Shown: piece by piece, positions 1 through 6,619 of the stretch | Layout: each line of letters starts with the position of its first letter | How positions within the stretch are numbered: position 1 is the stretch's first letter | Origin: Clostridia bacterium | GTDB lineage: Bacteria; Bacillota; Clostridia; Oscillospirales; Acutalibacteraceae | Direction: 5' to 3' | Length of the DNA: 10,099 nt | NCBI GenBank assembly: GCA_017939855.1 | Contig: JAGAZW010000099.1 | Coordinates: 1-10,099, forward strand | Notes under the pieces: generated by a model | What the model was told of the DNA's origin: nothing | Database searches by the model: none | What the model saw: only the letters and a program-made list of their open reading frames with translations | Program-made: the position numbers and the translations under genes

Positions 1-356
1 GCAACAAGCAGTCAGCCCTTAATTTTCTGGAAGAAAAAATGACGGCATTTTTTGAGCTTATCCCCTGCCATATAAAAACTTTTGGTCATTATCCTCCTTG
101 GGAATTTAAGTCGGATTCTTCTTTACAGCAGCTATATAAAAATGTCTATGCTGAACATTTCGGTTTTGATGTAAAAACTCAAGCGCTACACGCAGGTCTT
201 GAATGTGGTGTGTTCGCTCATAAAATCAAAGACCTTGACTGTATTGCAGTGGGTCCTAATATCCATGATGTTCATACTGTCAACGAGAAATTAAGTATTT
301 CTTCTGTAAAAAATTTTTATAAGTTGCTTATTAAAGTTTTAGAAAAAAGTATTTAA
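1..356 (+). CDS. pepD: PepD-type aminoacyl-histidine dipeptidase (M20 metallopeptidase), 3' fragment
   Basis: This is the C-terminal 117 residues of a cytosolic dipeptidase of the M20 family (Xaa-His dipeptidase, carnosinase-like), which hydrolyses short peptides with a divalent-metal centre. The reading frame is open from base 3, so the first ATG at 39 is internal and the true start lies outside the window. Visible family marks are the HAGLECG motif (fragment residues 63-69) and the following GPNIHDVHTVNE stretch. In that stretch the His at fragment residue 91 aligns with the last metal-ligand His of E. coli PepD (there in GPHSPDE). The C-terminal helix ends at a normal TAA. The catalytic N-terminal half, including the other metal ligands, cannot be seen. 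It lies just upstream of a peptide transporter on the same strand, which suits a peptide-utilisation role. No terminator separates the two, but a promoter begins 3 bp after the stop. Confidence 0.88.
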   Translation, partial: NKQSALNFLEEKMTAFFELIPCHIKTFGHYPPWEFKSDSSLQQLYKNVYAEHFGFDVKTQALHAGLECGVFAHKIKDLDCIAVGPNIHDVHTVNEKLSISSVKNFYKLLIKVLEKSI

Positions 357-359
357 TTG

Positions 360-388
360 TTGCTTTAAAAAATTTTTTATGATAGAAT
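360..388 (+). promoter_or_regulatory. Predicted sigma-A promoter of the OPT transporter gene
   Basis: A -35-like TTGCTT (360-365) and a -10-like TAGAAT (383-388) are 17 bp apart. An extended -10 TG dinucleotide sits at 380-381, one base before the -10. The expected start point is near 395, giving a leader of about 54 nt. The promoter starts 3 bp downstream of the pepD stop. It suggests the transporter can be expressed independently, although readthrough from pepD is possible. Prediction by eye only. Confidence 0.5.
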
Positions 389-396
389 ATTTAGGA

Positions 397-435
397 TATC
401 GTCGCTTTATGCGATAACAAAAAGCCCATTCGGGC
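397..435 (+). promoter_or_regulatory. Two small inverted repeats in the OPT leader
   Basis: The leader holds TATCG (397-401) facing CGATA (412-416), with an alternative inner TCGC/GCGA pairing at 402-405/411-414. It also holds a tight GCCC-ATTC-GGGC hairpin (424-435). The second hairpin ends 3-4 nt before the AAGGAGAG ribosome binding site (438-445). No U-tract follows, so neither is a terminator. The first could be an operator or an RNA stem, and the second could affect ribosome access. I do not recognise a known riboswitch class. Confidence 0.3.
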
Positions 436-448
436 AAAAGGAGAGAAT

Positions 449-2368
449 ATGGATAATAAGAACAATTTTAAACCTTATATCCCGGCAGAAAAAATTACCC
501 CCGAAATTACGGTTACCTCAATTATAATGGGTATCCTTCTGGCAGTTGTATTTGGTGCTGCAAACGCATACTTAGGACTCAGAGTCGGTATGACGGTTTC
601 GGCATCAATTCCCGCAGCGGTTATTGCTATGGGTGTTATCCGAATACTTATGCGCAGAAACTCAATTCTCGAAAGCAATATTGTACAAACAGCAGGCTCC
701 GCAGGTGAATCTTTGGCGGCAGGTGCCATTTTCACCCTCCCTGCTCTTTTCCTTTGGGCAGCTGAAGGAAAAATGGACAAGCCTAATCTTTTAGAGATCA
801 CCCTTATCGCCCTCATAGGCGGTTTGCTTGGTGTATTCTTTATGATTCCTCTAAGAAATGCACTAATAGTTAAAGAGCACGGTGTTCTCCCATATCCCGA
901 AGGTACTGCTTGTGCTGAGGTGCTTTTAGCAGGCGAAAAGGGCGGCTCCAGCGCATCAACGGTTTTTGCCGGTATGGGCTTTGCCGCCGCAGTTAAATTT
1001 ATAATTGACGGTTTAAAAGCAGTATCAGGCGAAGTATCAGGCAAAATTAAAGGCTTTGCCGGAGAAATTGGCACTCAGATTTATCCTGCGGTTATGAGCG
1101 TTGGATATATTTGCGGACCGAAAATCTCCTCTTATATGTTTGCAGGCGGTGTTCTAAGTTGGCTTGTAATTATTCCTATTATTGTGTTTTTTGGTGCAGA
1201 CATAACCCTTTATCCCGGCGATGCTCCCATACGCGAAATTTTTGCTGAGGGAGGCGCTAGTGCTATATGGAGCACATATATAAGATATATCGGTGCAGGC
1301 GCACTTGCTGCAGGCGGTATTATAAGCCTTATCAAATCCCTCCCCCTCATCATTAAAACCTTTGGCGGTGCAATGAAGGGTCTTACTGGTGGTGCTTCCA
1401 CCTCGACACTGCGTACCGATAGAGAAATCAATATGAAGGTAGTTATTATCGCTATTGTGATTTTAACCCTTCTTGTCTGGTTGGTTCCTGCAATCCCTGT
1501 TTCCCTCTTAGGCGCTGTTATAATCGTTATTTTCGGTTTCTTCTTTGCTACTGTTTCTTCCCGTATGGTAGGTCTTGTGGGAAGCAGTAACAACCCGGTT
1601 TCCGGTATGGCTATTGCAACACTTCTTATTGCGACACTTCTTTTAAAGGTTACCGGCAGTGACGGTATAGGTGGTATGGAAGCTGCTATTGCAATTGGAT
1701 CGGTTATTTGTATCGTTGCGGCAATCTCGGGCGACACCTCCCAAGACCTTAAAACCGGTTATCTTTTAGGCGCTACCCCTAAAAAACAGCAAATTGCCGA
1801 AGTTTTCGGTGTTGTGGCTGCAGCTCTCGCCATAGGCAGCACACTATATCTTCTTGATTCCGCTTGGGGCTTTGGTTCCGACCAGTTAGGTGCTCCACAA
1901 GCAACTCTCATGAAGCTCATCGTTGAGGGTGTTATGGGTGGCAAACTCCCCTGGACACTCGTATTTATAGGCGCATTTATCGCAGTAGTTGTTGAGCTCA
2001 TAGGCATACCCGTTCTTCCCTTTGCTATTGGCGTTTATCTGCCCGTTCAGCTTAACGCATGTATTATGGTGGGCGGTATTGTCCGCTTAATTCTTGATAA
2101 AATCAAGCGTCCCGAAAAACAGAAAAAGGCTATTATAAACGACGGCATTCTTTTCTGTTCGGGTATGATAGCAGGTGAAGGTCTAGTGGGTATTATATTA
2201 GCAGTCCTTGCAATATTCGGTGTTGATAAGATGATTGATCTTTCATCAAAGCTAGGCATTCCCGCCACTGTATCAAATATCGGCGCTTTGATACTTTTCG
2301 GCATCGTTATTCTTACCCTTTTCAAGTTCACACTTTGGAAAAAACGCAAAGAAACAGATGAAGACTAA
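449..2368 (+). CDS. OPT-family oligopeptide transporter
   Basis: This is a 639-residue polytopic membrane protein of the bacterial OPT (oligopeptide transporter/YSL superfamily) type. Members import small peptides or metal chelates by secondary, proton-coupled transport; the substrate here is unknown. Supporting features are many hydrophobic helices along the whole length and the motif run GLRVGMTVSASIPAAVI near residues 43-59. Family-like ILESNIVQTAGSAGES follows at about 73-88, and YPEGTACAEVL at about 148-158. The length is full for the prokaryotic subfamily, and the C-terminus is short, basic then acidic, and probably cytosolic. The ATG is preceded by AAGGAGAG at good spacing. The last codons overlap the start of the downstream PqqD-like gene by 11 bp, so the two are almost certainly one transcript with coupled translation. 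A peptidase fragment lies upstream, consistent with peptide uptake followed by hydrolysis. Confidence 0.92.
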   Translation: MDNKNNFKPYIPAEKITPEITVTSIIMGILLAVVFGAANAYLGLRVGMTVSASIPAAVIAMGVIRILMRRNSILESNIVQTAGSAGESLAAGAIFTLPALFLWAAEGKMDKPNLLEITLIALIGGLLGVFFMIPLRNALIVKEHGVLPYPEGTACAEVLLAGEKGGSSASTVFAGMGFAAAVKFIIDGLKAVSGEVSGKIKGFAGEIGTQIYPAVMSVGYICGPKISSYMFAGGVLSWLVIIPIIVFFGADITLYPGDAPIREIFAEGGASAIWSTYIRYIGAGALAAGGIISLIKSLPLIIKTFGGAMKGLTGGASTSTLRTDREINMKVVIIAIVILTLLVWLVPAIPVSLLGAVIIVIFGFFFATVSSRMVGLVGSSNNPVSGMAIATLLIATLLLKVTGSDGIGGMEAAIAIGSVICIVAAISGDTSQDLKTGYLLGATPKKQQIAEVFGVVAAALAIGSTLYLLDSAWGFGSDQLGAPQATLMKLIVEGVMGGKLPWTLVFIGAFIAVVVELIGIPVLPFAIGVYLPVQLNACIMVGGIVRLILDKIKRPEKQKKAIINDGILFCSGMIAGEGLVGIILAVLAIFGVDKMIDLSSKLGIPATVSNIGALILFGIVILTLFKFTLWKKRKETDED

Positions 2369-2690
2369 ATCTAATTTTCTTGAAAAAGTGCCCGTTCGCA
2401 ATGTCTCTGAATGGACTGCCGATGAAAAGGGAATCGTAACACTTAATATTCACAACAAAGGACTTTTCAATAAAATCGCTCAAACACTTTTCAAAAAGCC
2501 AAAAATAAGTTATGTACATCTAGATGAAATGGGAAGTTTTATTTGGCCACTGATAGATGGAAAAATCAATATCATCAATATTGGGAAAGCTGTAGAAGAG
2601 CATTTTGGAGAAAAAGCAAACCCTTTATATGAAAGACTGGCAAAATATCTTAAAATATTAGAAAGCTACAATTTCATAAAATTTGTATAA
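2358..2690 (+). CDS. PqqD-like small protein (RRE fold), coupled to OPT transporter
   Basis: This 110-residue soluble protein resembles the PqqD family, a winged-helix peptide-binding fold (RiPP recognition element) that delivers precursor peptides to radical SAM enzymes in PQQ and other RiPP pathways. Its family hallmark is HLDEMGSFIWPLIDGK (residues 54-69), followed by an amphipathic helix with EEHFGE (80-85) and a C-terminal helix with YERLAKYLKILE (91-102). The N-terminal 45 residues are a longer, basic lead-in than in classical PqqD. The start overlaps the transporter's end by 11 bp and has only a weak AAAGAAA-like ribosome site, so translation probably depends on coupling. No PqqA-like peptide, PqqE or other maturase is adjacent. 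A role in handling peptides brought in by the transporter, or in regulating it, is inference. The family call is fairly sure, the function is not. Confidence 0.75.
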   Translation: MKTKSNFLEKVPVRNVSEWTADEKGIVTLNIHNKGLFNKIAQTLFKKPKISYVHLDEMGSFIWPLIDGKINIINIGKAVEEHFGEKANPLYERLAKYLKILESYNFIKFV

Positions 2691-2693
2691 GTG

Positions 2694-2727
2694 AAAGCCG
2701 ATAGATTTTTGCTAATCTATCGGCTTT
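2694..2727 (+). terminator. Rho-independent terminator after the OPT-PqqD unit
   Basis: A perfect 14-bp stem (2694-2707 paired with 2714-2727) with a 6-nt loop begins 3 bp after the PqqD-like stop. The stem is AAAGCCGATAGATT against its exact complement. The U-tract is short (CTTT at the stem base, then AAATGTTT), so termination may be incomplete; a second hairpin follows 34 bp later. Confidence 0.8.
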
Positions 2728-2761
2728 AAATGTTTCAATAAGAATTTAGAACTATTAAATT

Positions 2762-2791
2762 AAAATCCTCACTCCGAAGAATGAGGATTTT
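2762..2791. terminator. Bidirectional terminator between PqqD-like gene and tRNA
   Basis: AAAATCCTCA (2762-2771) pairs exactly with TGAGGATTTT (2782-2791) around a 10-nt loop. Read on +, the stem ends in a run of six T and backs up the hairpin at 2694-2727. Read on -, it starts one base after the tRNA CCA end and finishes in TTTTAATTT, so it is the tRNA terminator. It serves two convergent units. Confidence 0.8.
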
Positions 2792-2792
2792 T

Positions 2793-2869
2793 TGGTGGAC
2801 CAGCAGGGACTCGAACCCCGGACCAACCGGTTATGAGCCGGTTGCTCTAACCAACTGAGCTACTGGTCC
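2793..2869 (-). tRNA. tRNA with anticodon CAU, probably tRNA-Ile2 (lysidine-modified)
   Basis: The - strand folds as a complete tRNA with CCA encoded (77 nt with CCA). It has acceptor GGACCAG/CTGGTCC, D stem GCTC/GAGC, anticodon stem ACCGG/CCGGT, loop CTCATAA with anticodon CAT, T stem CGGGG/CCCTG with TTCGAGT loop, and A73. G1 pairs with C72, which excludes initiator tRNA. Between elongator Met and Ile2, the evidence favours Ile2. The acceptor has C4-G69 and C5-G68, described as TilS-positive determinants in E. coli. The loop CTCATAA also matches the Firmicute Ile2 type as I recall it, whereas Firmicute Met tRNAs usually have TTCATAC. If so, TilS converts C34 to lysidine and the tRNA reads AUA. 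Automated annotation may list it as Met. Confidence 0.93.
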
Positions 2870-2876
2870 TCGTTTT

Positions 2877-2918
2877 TAAAATAATCGTTGCCGTTTTAGA
2901 CCGGCAACGATTATTTTA
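2877..2918 (-). terminator. Terminator of the hrcA-grpE-dnaK-dnaJ operon
   Basis: A perfect 17-bp stem (2877-2893 with 2902-2918) has an 8-nt loop. Read on -, the GC-rich core is CGTTGCCG/CGGCAACG and the 3' arm runs on as ATTATTTTA, giving the U-rich tail. It lies 54 bp after the dnaJ stop and only 7 bp before the tRNA 5' end. Its first arm (- strand) contains the -10 box of the tRNA promoter. Confidence 0.8.
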
Positions 2919-2941
2919 TCATTAAATACCTATTTTGTCAA
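2913..2941 (-). promoter_or_regulatory. Predicted strong promoter of the tRNA gene
   Basis: On the - strand a consensus -35 TTGACA (2936-2941) is followed by a 17-bp spacer and a -10 TAAAAT (2913-2918). An extended -10 TG sits at 2921-2920. Transcription should start near 2906, giving a 5' leader of about 37 nt that RNase P would remove. The -10 overlaps the first arm of the heat-shock operon terminator, so tRNA primary transcripts begin inside the hairpin and cannot form it fully. Confidence 0.7.
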
Positions 2942-2971
2942 TAACAAAATATCAAATTTTTGTTTTTATTT

Positions 2972-4129
2972 TTAATCGTTGAAAAAATCTTTGACCTTAT
3001 CTAAAAAGCCTTTGCGTTTTTTATAGTTTTTATCGTCTGTTGCGGTATCAAAGTCCCTTAATTTTTCCTTTTGAGATTTGCTTAGGTCCTTTGGTACCTC
3101 AACTATGATTTTAACGTATTGGTCGCCCTTCCCGGAATAGTTTAAACGTTGTATTCCCTTGCCACGAAGTTTAAATTCATCTCCGGGCTGTGTGCCTTCA
3201 TGAATGGTAAATTTAACTTTACCTTCCAAGGTCGGAACGACTATTTCTGCTCCTAAAGCCGCTTGAGTGAAGGTTATGGGTATCTCACAGAAGACATCAT
3301 AACCTACACGCTCAAATATTGGATGCGGACGAACATTAACGCTGATTCGAAGATCTCCTGAGGGACCTCCGTTGACACCGGCATCGCCACCGCCACGAAC
3401 ACTTATTACCTGACCGTCATCAATACCTGCGGGTATTTCAACTTCTCTTTCGACTGTATGGCGTATTCTGCCCTTCCCTGCACACTTACGGCAAGGATTG
3501 TCAATGATTTTACCCGACCCATTACAGTTATGACAAACACTCTGAGTTTGCATTTGACCAAAGGGTGTACGCTGAACCGTTGATACCTGTCCGGAGCCGT
3601 GACAAACAGGACATGTTTTCACATTACTGCCTGCCGCAGAACCCGAACCGCCGCAATCGGGACAGTTGTCTATTTTGGTTACCTTAACGGTTTTTTTACA
3701 TCCCTTTGCCGCCTCTTCAAACGAAATATTAACAGCACTTGAAGCATCATTTCCACGTCTTGGAGCGTTCGGGCTTTGACGCCTTCCACCACTAAAACCG
3801 CCTCCAAAGATGCTGCCGAAAATATCACCTAAATCGCCGAAGTCTCCAAAACCGCCGAAACCGCCAAAACCACCGCCTTGACCGGCTCCGAAATTCGGAT
3901 CAACACCCGCATGGCCGAACTGATCGTAACGAGCTCGTTTTTCTTTGTCTGAGAGAACCTCATAAGCTTCATTTACTTCTTTGAAGCTTTTCTCTGCCTC
4001 GGCATCACCTGGATGAAGATCAGGATGATATTTTTTAGCTGCTTTTCTGTATGCTTTTTTGAGGTCATCATCATTTACTGATTTATCAACACCTAAAACC
4101 TCATAATAATCTCTTTTATTTTCGGGCAC
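2972..4129 (-). CDS. dnaJ: Hsp40 co-chaperone DnaJ
   Basis: DnaJ binds unfolded clients and stimulates the ATPase of DnaK in the cytoplasm. Domains from the GTG start (385 residues) are as follows. The J domain is at about 6-69 with HPD at 35-37. A Gly/Phe-rich linker spans about 72-114. The zinc region has four CxxCxGxG repeats with Cys pairs at 156/159, 173/176, 199/202 and 213/216. The C-terminal substrate-binding and dimerisation domains follow. All key residues are present and the length is usual. I chose GTG at 4129-4127 because AGGAG (4142-4138) sits 8 nt upstream, and the product begins MPENKRDYYEVLGV, as in relatives. A TTG two codons earlier (4135) extends the frame, but it is only 2 nt from the AGGAG. 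It is last in the heat-shock operon, 73 bp after dnaK across a structured spacer. Confidence 0.96.
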   Translation of the reverse strand: MPENKRDYYEVLGVDKSVNDDDLKKAYRKAAKKYHPDLHPGDAEAEKSFKEVNEAYEVLSDKEKRARYDQFGHAGVDPNFGAGQGGGFGGFGGFGDFGDLGDIFGSIFGGGFSGGRRQSPNAPRRGNDASSAVNISFEEAAKGCKKTVKVTKIDNCPDCGGSGSAAGSNVKTCPVCHGSGQVSTVQRTPFGQMQTQSVCHNCNGSGKIIDNPCRKCAGKGRIRHTVEREVEIPAGIDDGQVISVRGGGDAGVNGGPSGDLRISVNVRPHPIFERVGYDVFCEIPITFTQAALGAEIVVPTLEGKVKFTIHEGTQPGDEFKLRGKGIQRLNYSGKGDQYVKIIVEVPKDLSKSQKEKLRDFDTATDDKNYKKRKGFLDKVKDFFND

Positions 4130-4147
4130 AAGCAATTCTCCTACAAA

Positions 4148-4196
4148 CAGAATATGTACTCTTAGGCGGAAGAATTATCTTCCGCCCAATATTCTG
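4148..4196 (-). promoter_or_regulatory. Two-tier stem-loop in the dnaK-dnaJ spacer
   Basis: Read on -, CAGAATAT (4196-4189) pairs with ATATTCTG (4155-4148). It encloses a 9-bp stem GGCGGAAGA/TCTTCCGCC (4186-4178 with 4173-4165) with a TAAT loop and one extra possible G-U pair. An asymmetric 1/8-nt internal loop separates the tiers. No U-tract follows, so it is not a normal terminator. It ends 5 nt before the dnaJ ribosome site and could act in RNA processing, stability or translation of dnaJ. Confidence 0.55.
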
Positions 4197-4202
4197 ATAT
4201 AA

Positions 4203-6038
4203 TTATTTGTTGTTATCATCTACATCGGTGAAGTCAGCTTCATACACATTAGAGTCGGCTGCAGTTTCGCCCTGAGGAGCACCGTTTGCCGCATTCTGTG
4301 CTTCTGCTGCTGCCTTGTAAACCTTTTCACTTATTGCGTAAATTTCCTTTTGGAGTTCTTCCTGACGAGCCTTGATAGCATCGAGATCTTCTCCCTTGAG
4401 AGCTTCTTTTAGAGCCTCTTTTGCAGATTCGATTTTAGCTTTTTCCTCTTCGGTAAGCTTATCACCGAGCTCTGAAATTGTCTTTTCGGTTTGATAAATC
4501 ATTTGGTCGGCATTATTGCGAACATCAACAGCTTCTCTGCGCTTTTTATCTTCAGCAGCATAAGCTTCCGCTTCTTTAACCGCCTTATCAATATCGTCCT
4601 TAGACATATTTGTACTTGCGGTGATCGTAATATCGTTTTCCTTGCCGGTGCCTAAATCCTTTGCAGATACATGAACTATACCGTTGGCATCTATATCAAA
4701 GGTTACTTCAATTTGAGGGATTCCTCTCGGAGCAGGAGCAATACCATCAAGGTGGAATACACCTAATGTCTTATTATCCTTAGCAAATTCTCTTTCACCC
4801 TGAAGAACATGCACCTCAACAGAGGACTGACCGTCCGCAGCAGTTGAGAAAATCTGGCTTTTCTTGGTGGGAATGGTTGTGTTCCTTTCGATTACTTTTG
4901 TAGAAACACCGCCCATAGTTTCGATACCCAAAGAAAGCGGGGTTACATCGAGAAGGAGAAGGCCTTTAACATCGCCGCCTAAAACGCCTGCTTGAAGTGA
5001 TGCTCCAAGTGCTACACACTCATCGGGGTTGATACCCTTAAAGGGTTCTTTACCCATAAAGCTCTTAACTGCTTCTTGTACTGCGGGAATTCTTGAAGAA
5101 CCGCCTACCATCAAAACCTTGTTTATTTCGCTCTTATCGAGTCCGGAATCAGATAATGCCTGACGAACAGGTCCCATTGTTGCCTCTACTAAGTCAGCGG
5201 TAAGCTCATTAAACTTCGCACGTGTGAGGGTGGTTTCAAAGTGTTTTGGACCTGTAGAATCGGCGGTAATGAAGGGAAGATTAATGTCCGCAGTGGTCAT
5301 ACCCGAAAGGTCAATCTTTGCCTTTTCTGCAACTTCCTTAACTCGCTGCATAGCCATCTTATCGCCCGAAAGGTCTATACCCTGCTCTGCTTTGAAGGTG
5401 GCAACGATGAAATCCATTATTCTTTTATCAAAGTCGTCGCCACCGAGCTTGTTATTACCGGCAGTAGCAAGAACTTCCTGAACACCATCACCCATTTCGA
5501 TTACAGAAACGTCGAAGGTGCCGCCGCCTAGGTCATATACCATTACTTTTTGGTCGTCTTCTTTATCAATGCTGTAAGCAAGGGCGGCAGCGGTAGGCTC
5601 GTTTATAATTCGCTTAACCTCGAGACCTGCAATTTTACCTGCATCCTTTGTTGCCTGACGCTGAGCATCGGTAAAGTATGCCGGAACGGTGATAACTGCT
5701 TCACTTACCGTCTGACCGAGATAGCTTTCTGCATCCGCTTTTAACTTCTGGAGAATAATTGCAGAAATTTCTTGAGGGGTATATTTTTTGCCATCAATTT
5801 CGACGGTATAATCTGTACCCATTTCACGCTTAATAGAGCTAATAGTTCTATCGGGGTTGGTGATAGCCTGACGCTTTGCAACCTGACCTACCATTCTCTC
5901 ACCTGTTTTTGAAAACGCAACAACAGAAGGTGTTGTTCTGCTTCCTTCAGCATTTGCAATAACTACTGCCTCACCGCCTTCCATAACGGCAACGCAAGAG
6001 TTTGTTGTACCTAAATCAATACCAATAATTTTTCCCAT
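4203..6038 (-). CDS. dnaK: Hsp70 chaperone DnaK
   Basis: DnaK is the ATP-driven cytoplasmic chaperone that cycles with DnaJ and GrpE. The 611-residue product is full length for the Firmicute form. The nucleotide-binding domain (about 1-355) shows IIGIDLGTTNSCVAV (4-18) and catalytic Lys at 70 (SIKREMG). It also has the INEPTAAALAY segment (145-155) and phosphate loop DLGGGTFDVS (169-178). The linker GLLLLDVTPLSLG is at about 359-371, followed by the beta-sandwich substrate domain and helical lid. The C-terminus ends in an acidic DFTDVDDNNK tail. Around the position of the E. coli autophosphorylated Thr199 the sequence reads GNNKLGGDDFD, without a Thr. The ATG at 6038 has GGAGG 9-10 nt upstream. 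It lies 41 bp after grpE, in an AT-rich spacer with no evident promoter or terminator. Confidence 0.98.
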   Translation of the reverse strand: MGKIIGIDLGTTNSCVAVMEGGEAVVIANAEGSRTTPSVVAFSKTGERMVGQVAKRQAITNPDRTISSIKREMGTDYTVEIDGKKYTPQEISAIILQKLKADAESYLGQTVSEAVITVPAYFTDAQRQATKDAGKIAGLEVKRIINEPTAAALAYSIDKEDDQKVMVYDLGGGTFDVSVIEMGDGVQEVLATAGNNKLGGDDFDKRIMDFIVATFKAEQGIDLSGDKMAMQRVKEVAEKAKIDLSGMTTADINLPFITADSTGPKHFETTLTRAKFNELTADLVEATMGPVRQALSDSGLDKSEINKVLMVGGSSRIPAVQEAVKSFMGKEPFKGINPDECVALGASLQAGVLGGDVKGLLLLDVTPLSLGIETMGGVSTKVIERNTTIPTKKSQIFSTAADGQSSVEVHVLQGEREFAKDNKTLGVFHLDGIAPAPRGIPQIEVTFDIDANGIVHVSAKDLGTGKENDITITASTNMSKDDIDKAVKEAEAYAAEDKKRREAVDVRNNADQMIYQTEKTISELGDKLTEEEKAKIESAKEALKEALKGEDLDAIKARQEELQKEIYAISEKVYKAAAEAQNAANGAPQGETAADSNVYEADFTDVDDNNK

Positions 6039-6079
6039 AATAGTTTTCCTCCGAAAAAATTTATATTTTATATTTTAAT

Positions 6080-6613
6080 TTAATTTGCTACTTTAACCAT
6101 TGCTGCACGGATAACCGTATCTCCTAGCTTATAACCCTTTTGAAGTACTTCGACAATTACATTTTCGCCTTGAGTTTCATCTTCAATATGCATTACTGCT
6201 TCGTGCAAATTTGGATCAAAGATATCTCCCGGCTTTGCAATTTCCGAGATTTCGAGGGTTTCCACTATCGACGAAAATTGCTTAACAATCATTTCAATAC
6301 CCTTTAAGTAATCAGCGCTCTCTTTGTCAGCCGCTTTGGCCCTGTCAATATTGTCGATTATCGGCAGAAGCTTTTTAACAACACTTGCCTTGGCAAACTC
6401 GCTTATCCCTGCTTTTTCACGATCAGTACGCTTTTTGTAGTTATCAAACTCCGCAGCTGTACGTGCAAGTAAATCAGATTTTGCTTCAAGCTCCGCCTTG
6501 AGCACATCAAGCTCTTGATCTTTTTTGTTTTTTTTCTTTTCTTTTTTTGGAGTCTCAGCTTCTCCTGCCTCAACCTCGACCTCAGATGTCTCGTTTTTAA
6601 CTTCATCTGCCAT
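6080..6613 (-). CDS. grpE: Nucleotide exchange factor GrpE
   Basis: GrpE dimerises and releases ADP from DnaK, resetting the Hsp70 cycle. The 177-residue product has a low-complexity acidic and then lysine-rich N-terminus (1-32), usual for the family. A long coiled-coil helix with RTAAEFDNYKKRTDREK (51-67) follows. The C-terminal beta-domain carries the signature FDPNLHEAVMH (132-142) and VLQKGYKLGDTVIRAAMVKVA at the end (156-176). The ATG is 6 bp after the hrcA stop. Its GGAGG ribosome site lies within the last hrcA codons, which points to one transcript and probable translational coupling. The position between hrcA and dnaK is the standard class I heat-shock order. Confidence 0.97.
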   Translation of the reverse strand: MADEVKNETSEVEVEAGEAETPKKEKKKNKKDQELDVLKAELEAKSDLLARTAAEFDNYKKRTDREKAGISEFAKASVVKKLLPIIDNIDRAKAADKESADYLKGIEMIVKQFSSIVETLEISEIAKPGDIFDPNLHEAVMHIEDETQGENVIVEVLQKGYKLGDTVIRAAMVKVAN

Positions 6614-6619
6614 TTAAAA

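Noticed and set aside
475..2349. Several long antisense open frames across the OPT gene
   Set aside because: They lie opposite a clear membrane protein, show no recognisable domains or ribosome sites, and are explained by its codon bias.
2877..2893. TTGCCG-18-TATTTT inside the hairpin as the tRNA promoter
   Set aside because: Both boxes match the consensus poorly, and the TTGACA-17-TAAAAT pair just upstream is far better placed.
3780..3900. Repetitive CCGCC/CCAAA-rich DNA as a tandem repeat
   Set aside because: It encodes the normal Gly/Phe-rich linker of DnaJ.
5224..5744. Plus-strand frames of 64-96 codons inside dnaK
   Set aside because: They are shadows of the highly conserved dnaK coding strand, without domain similarity.
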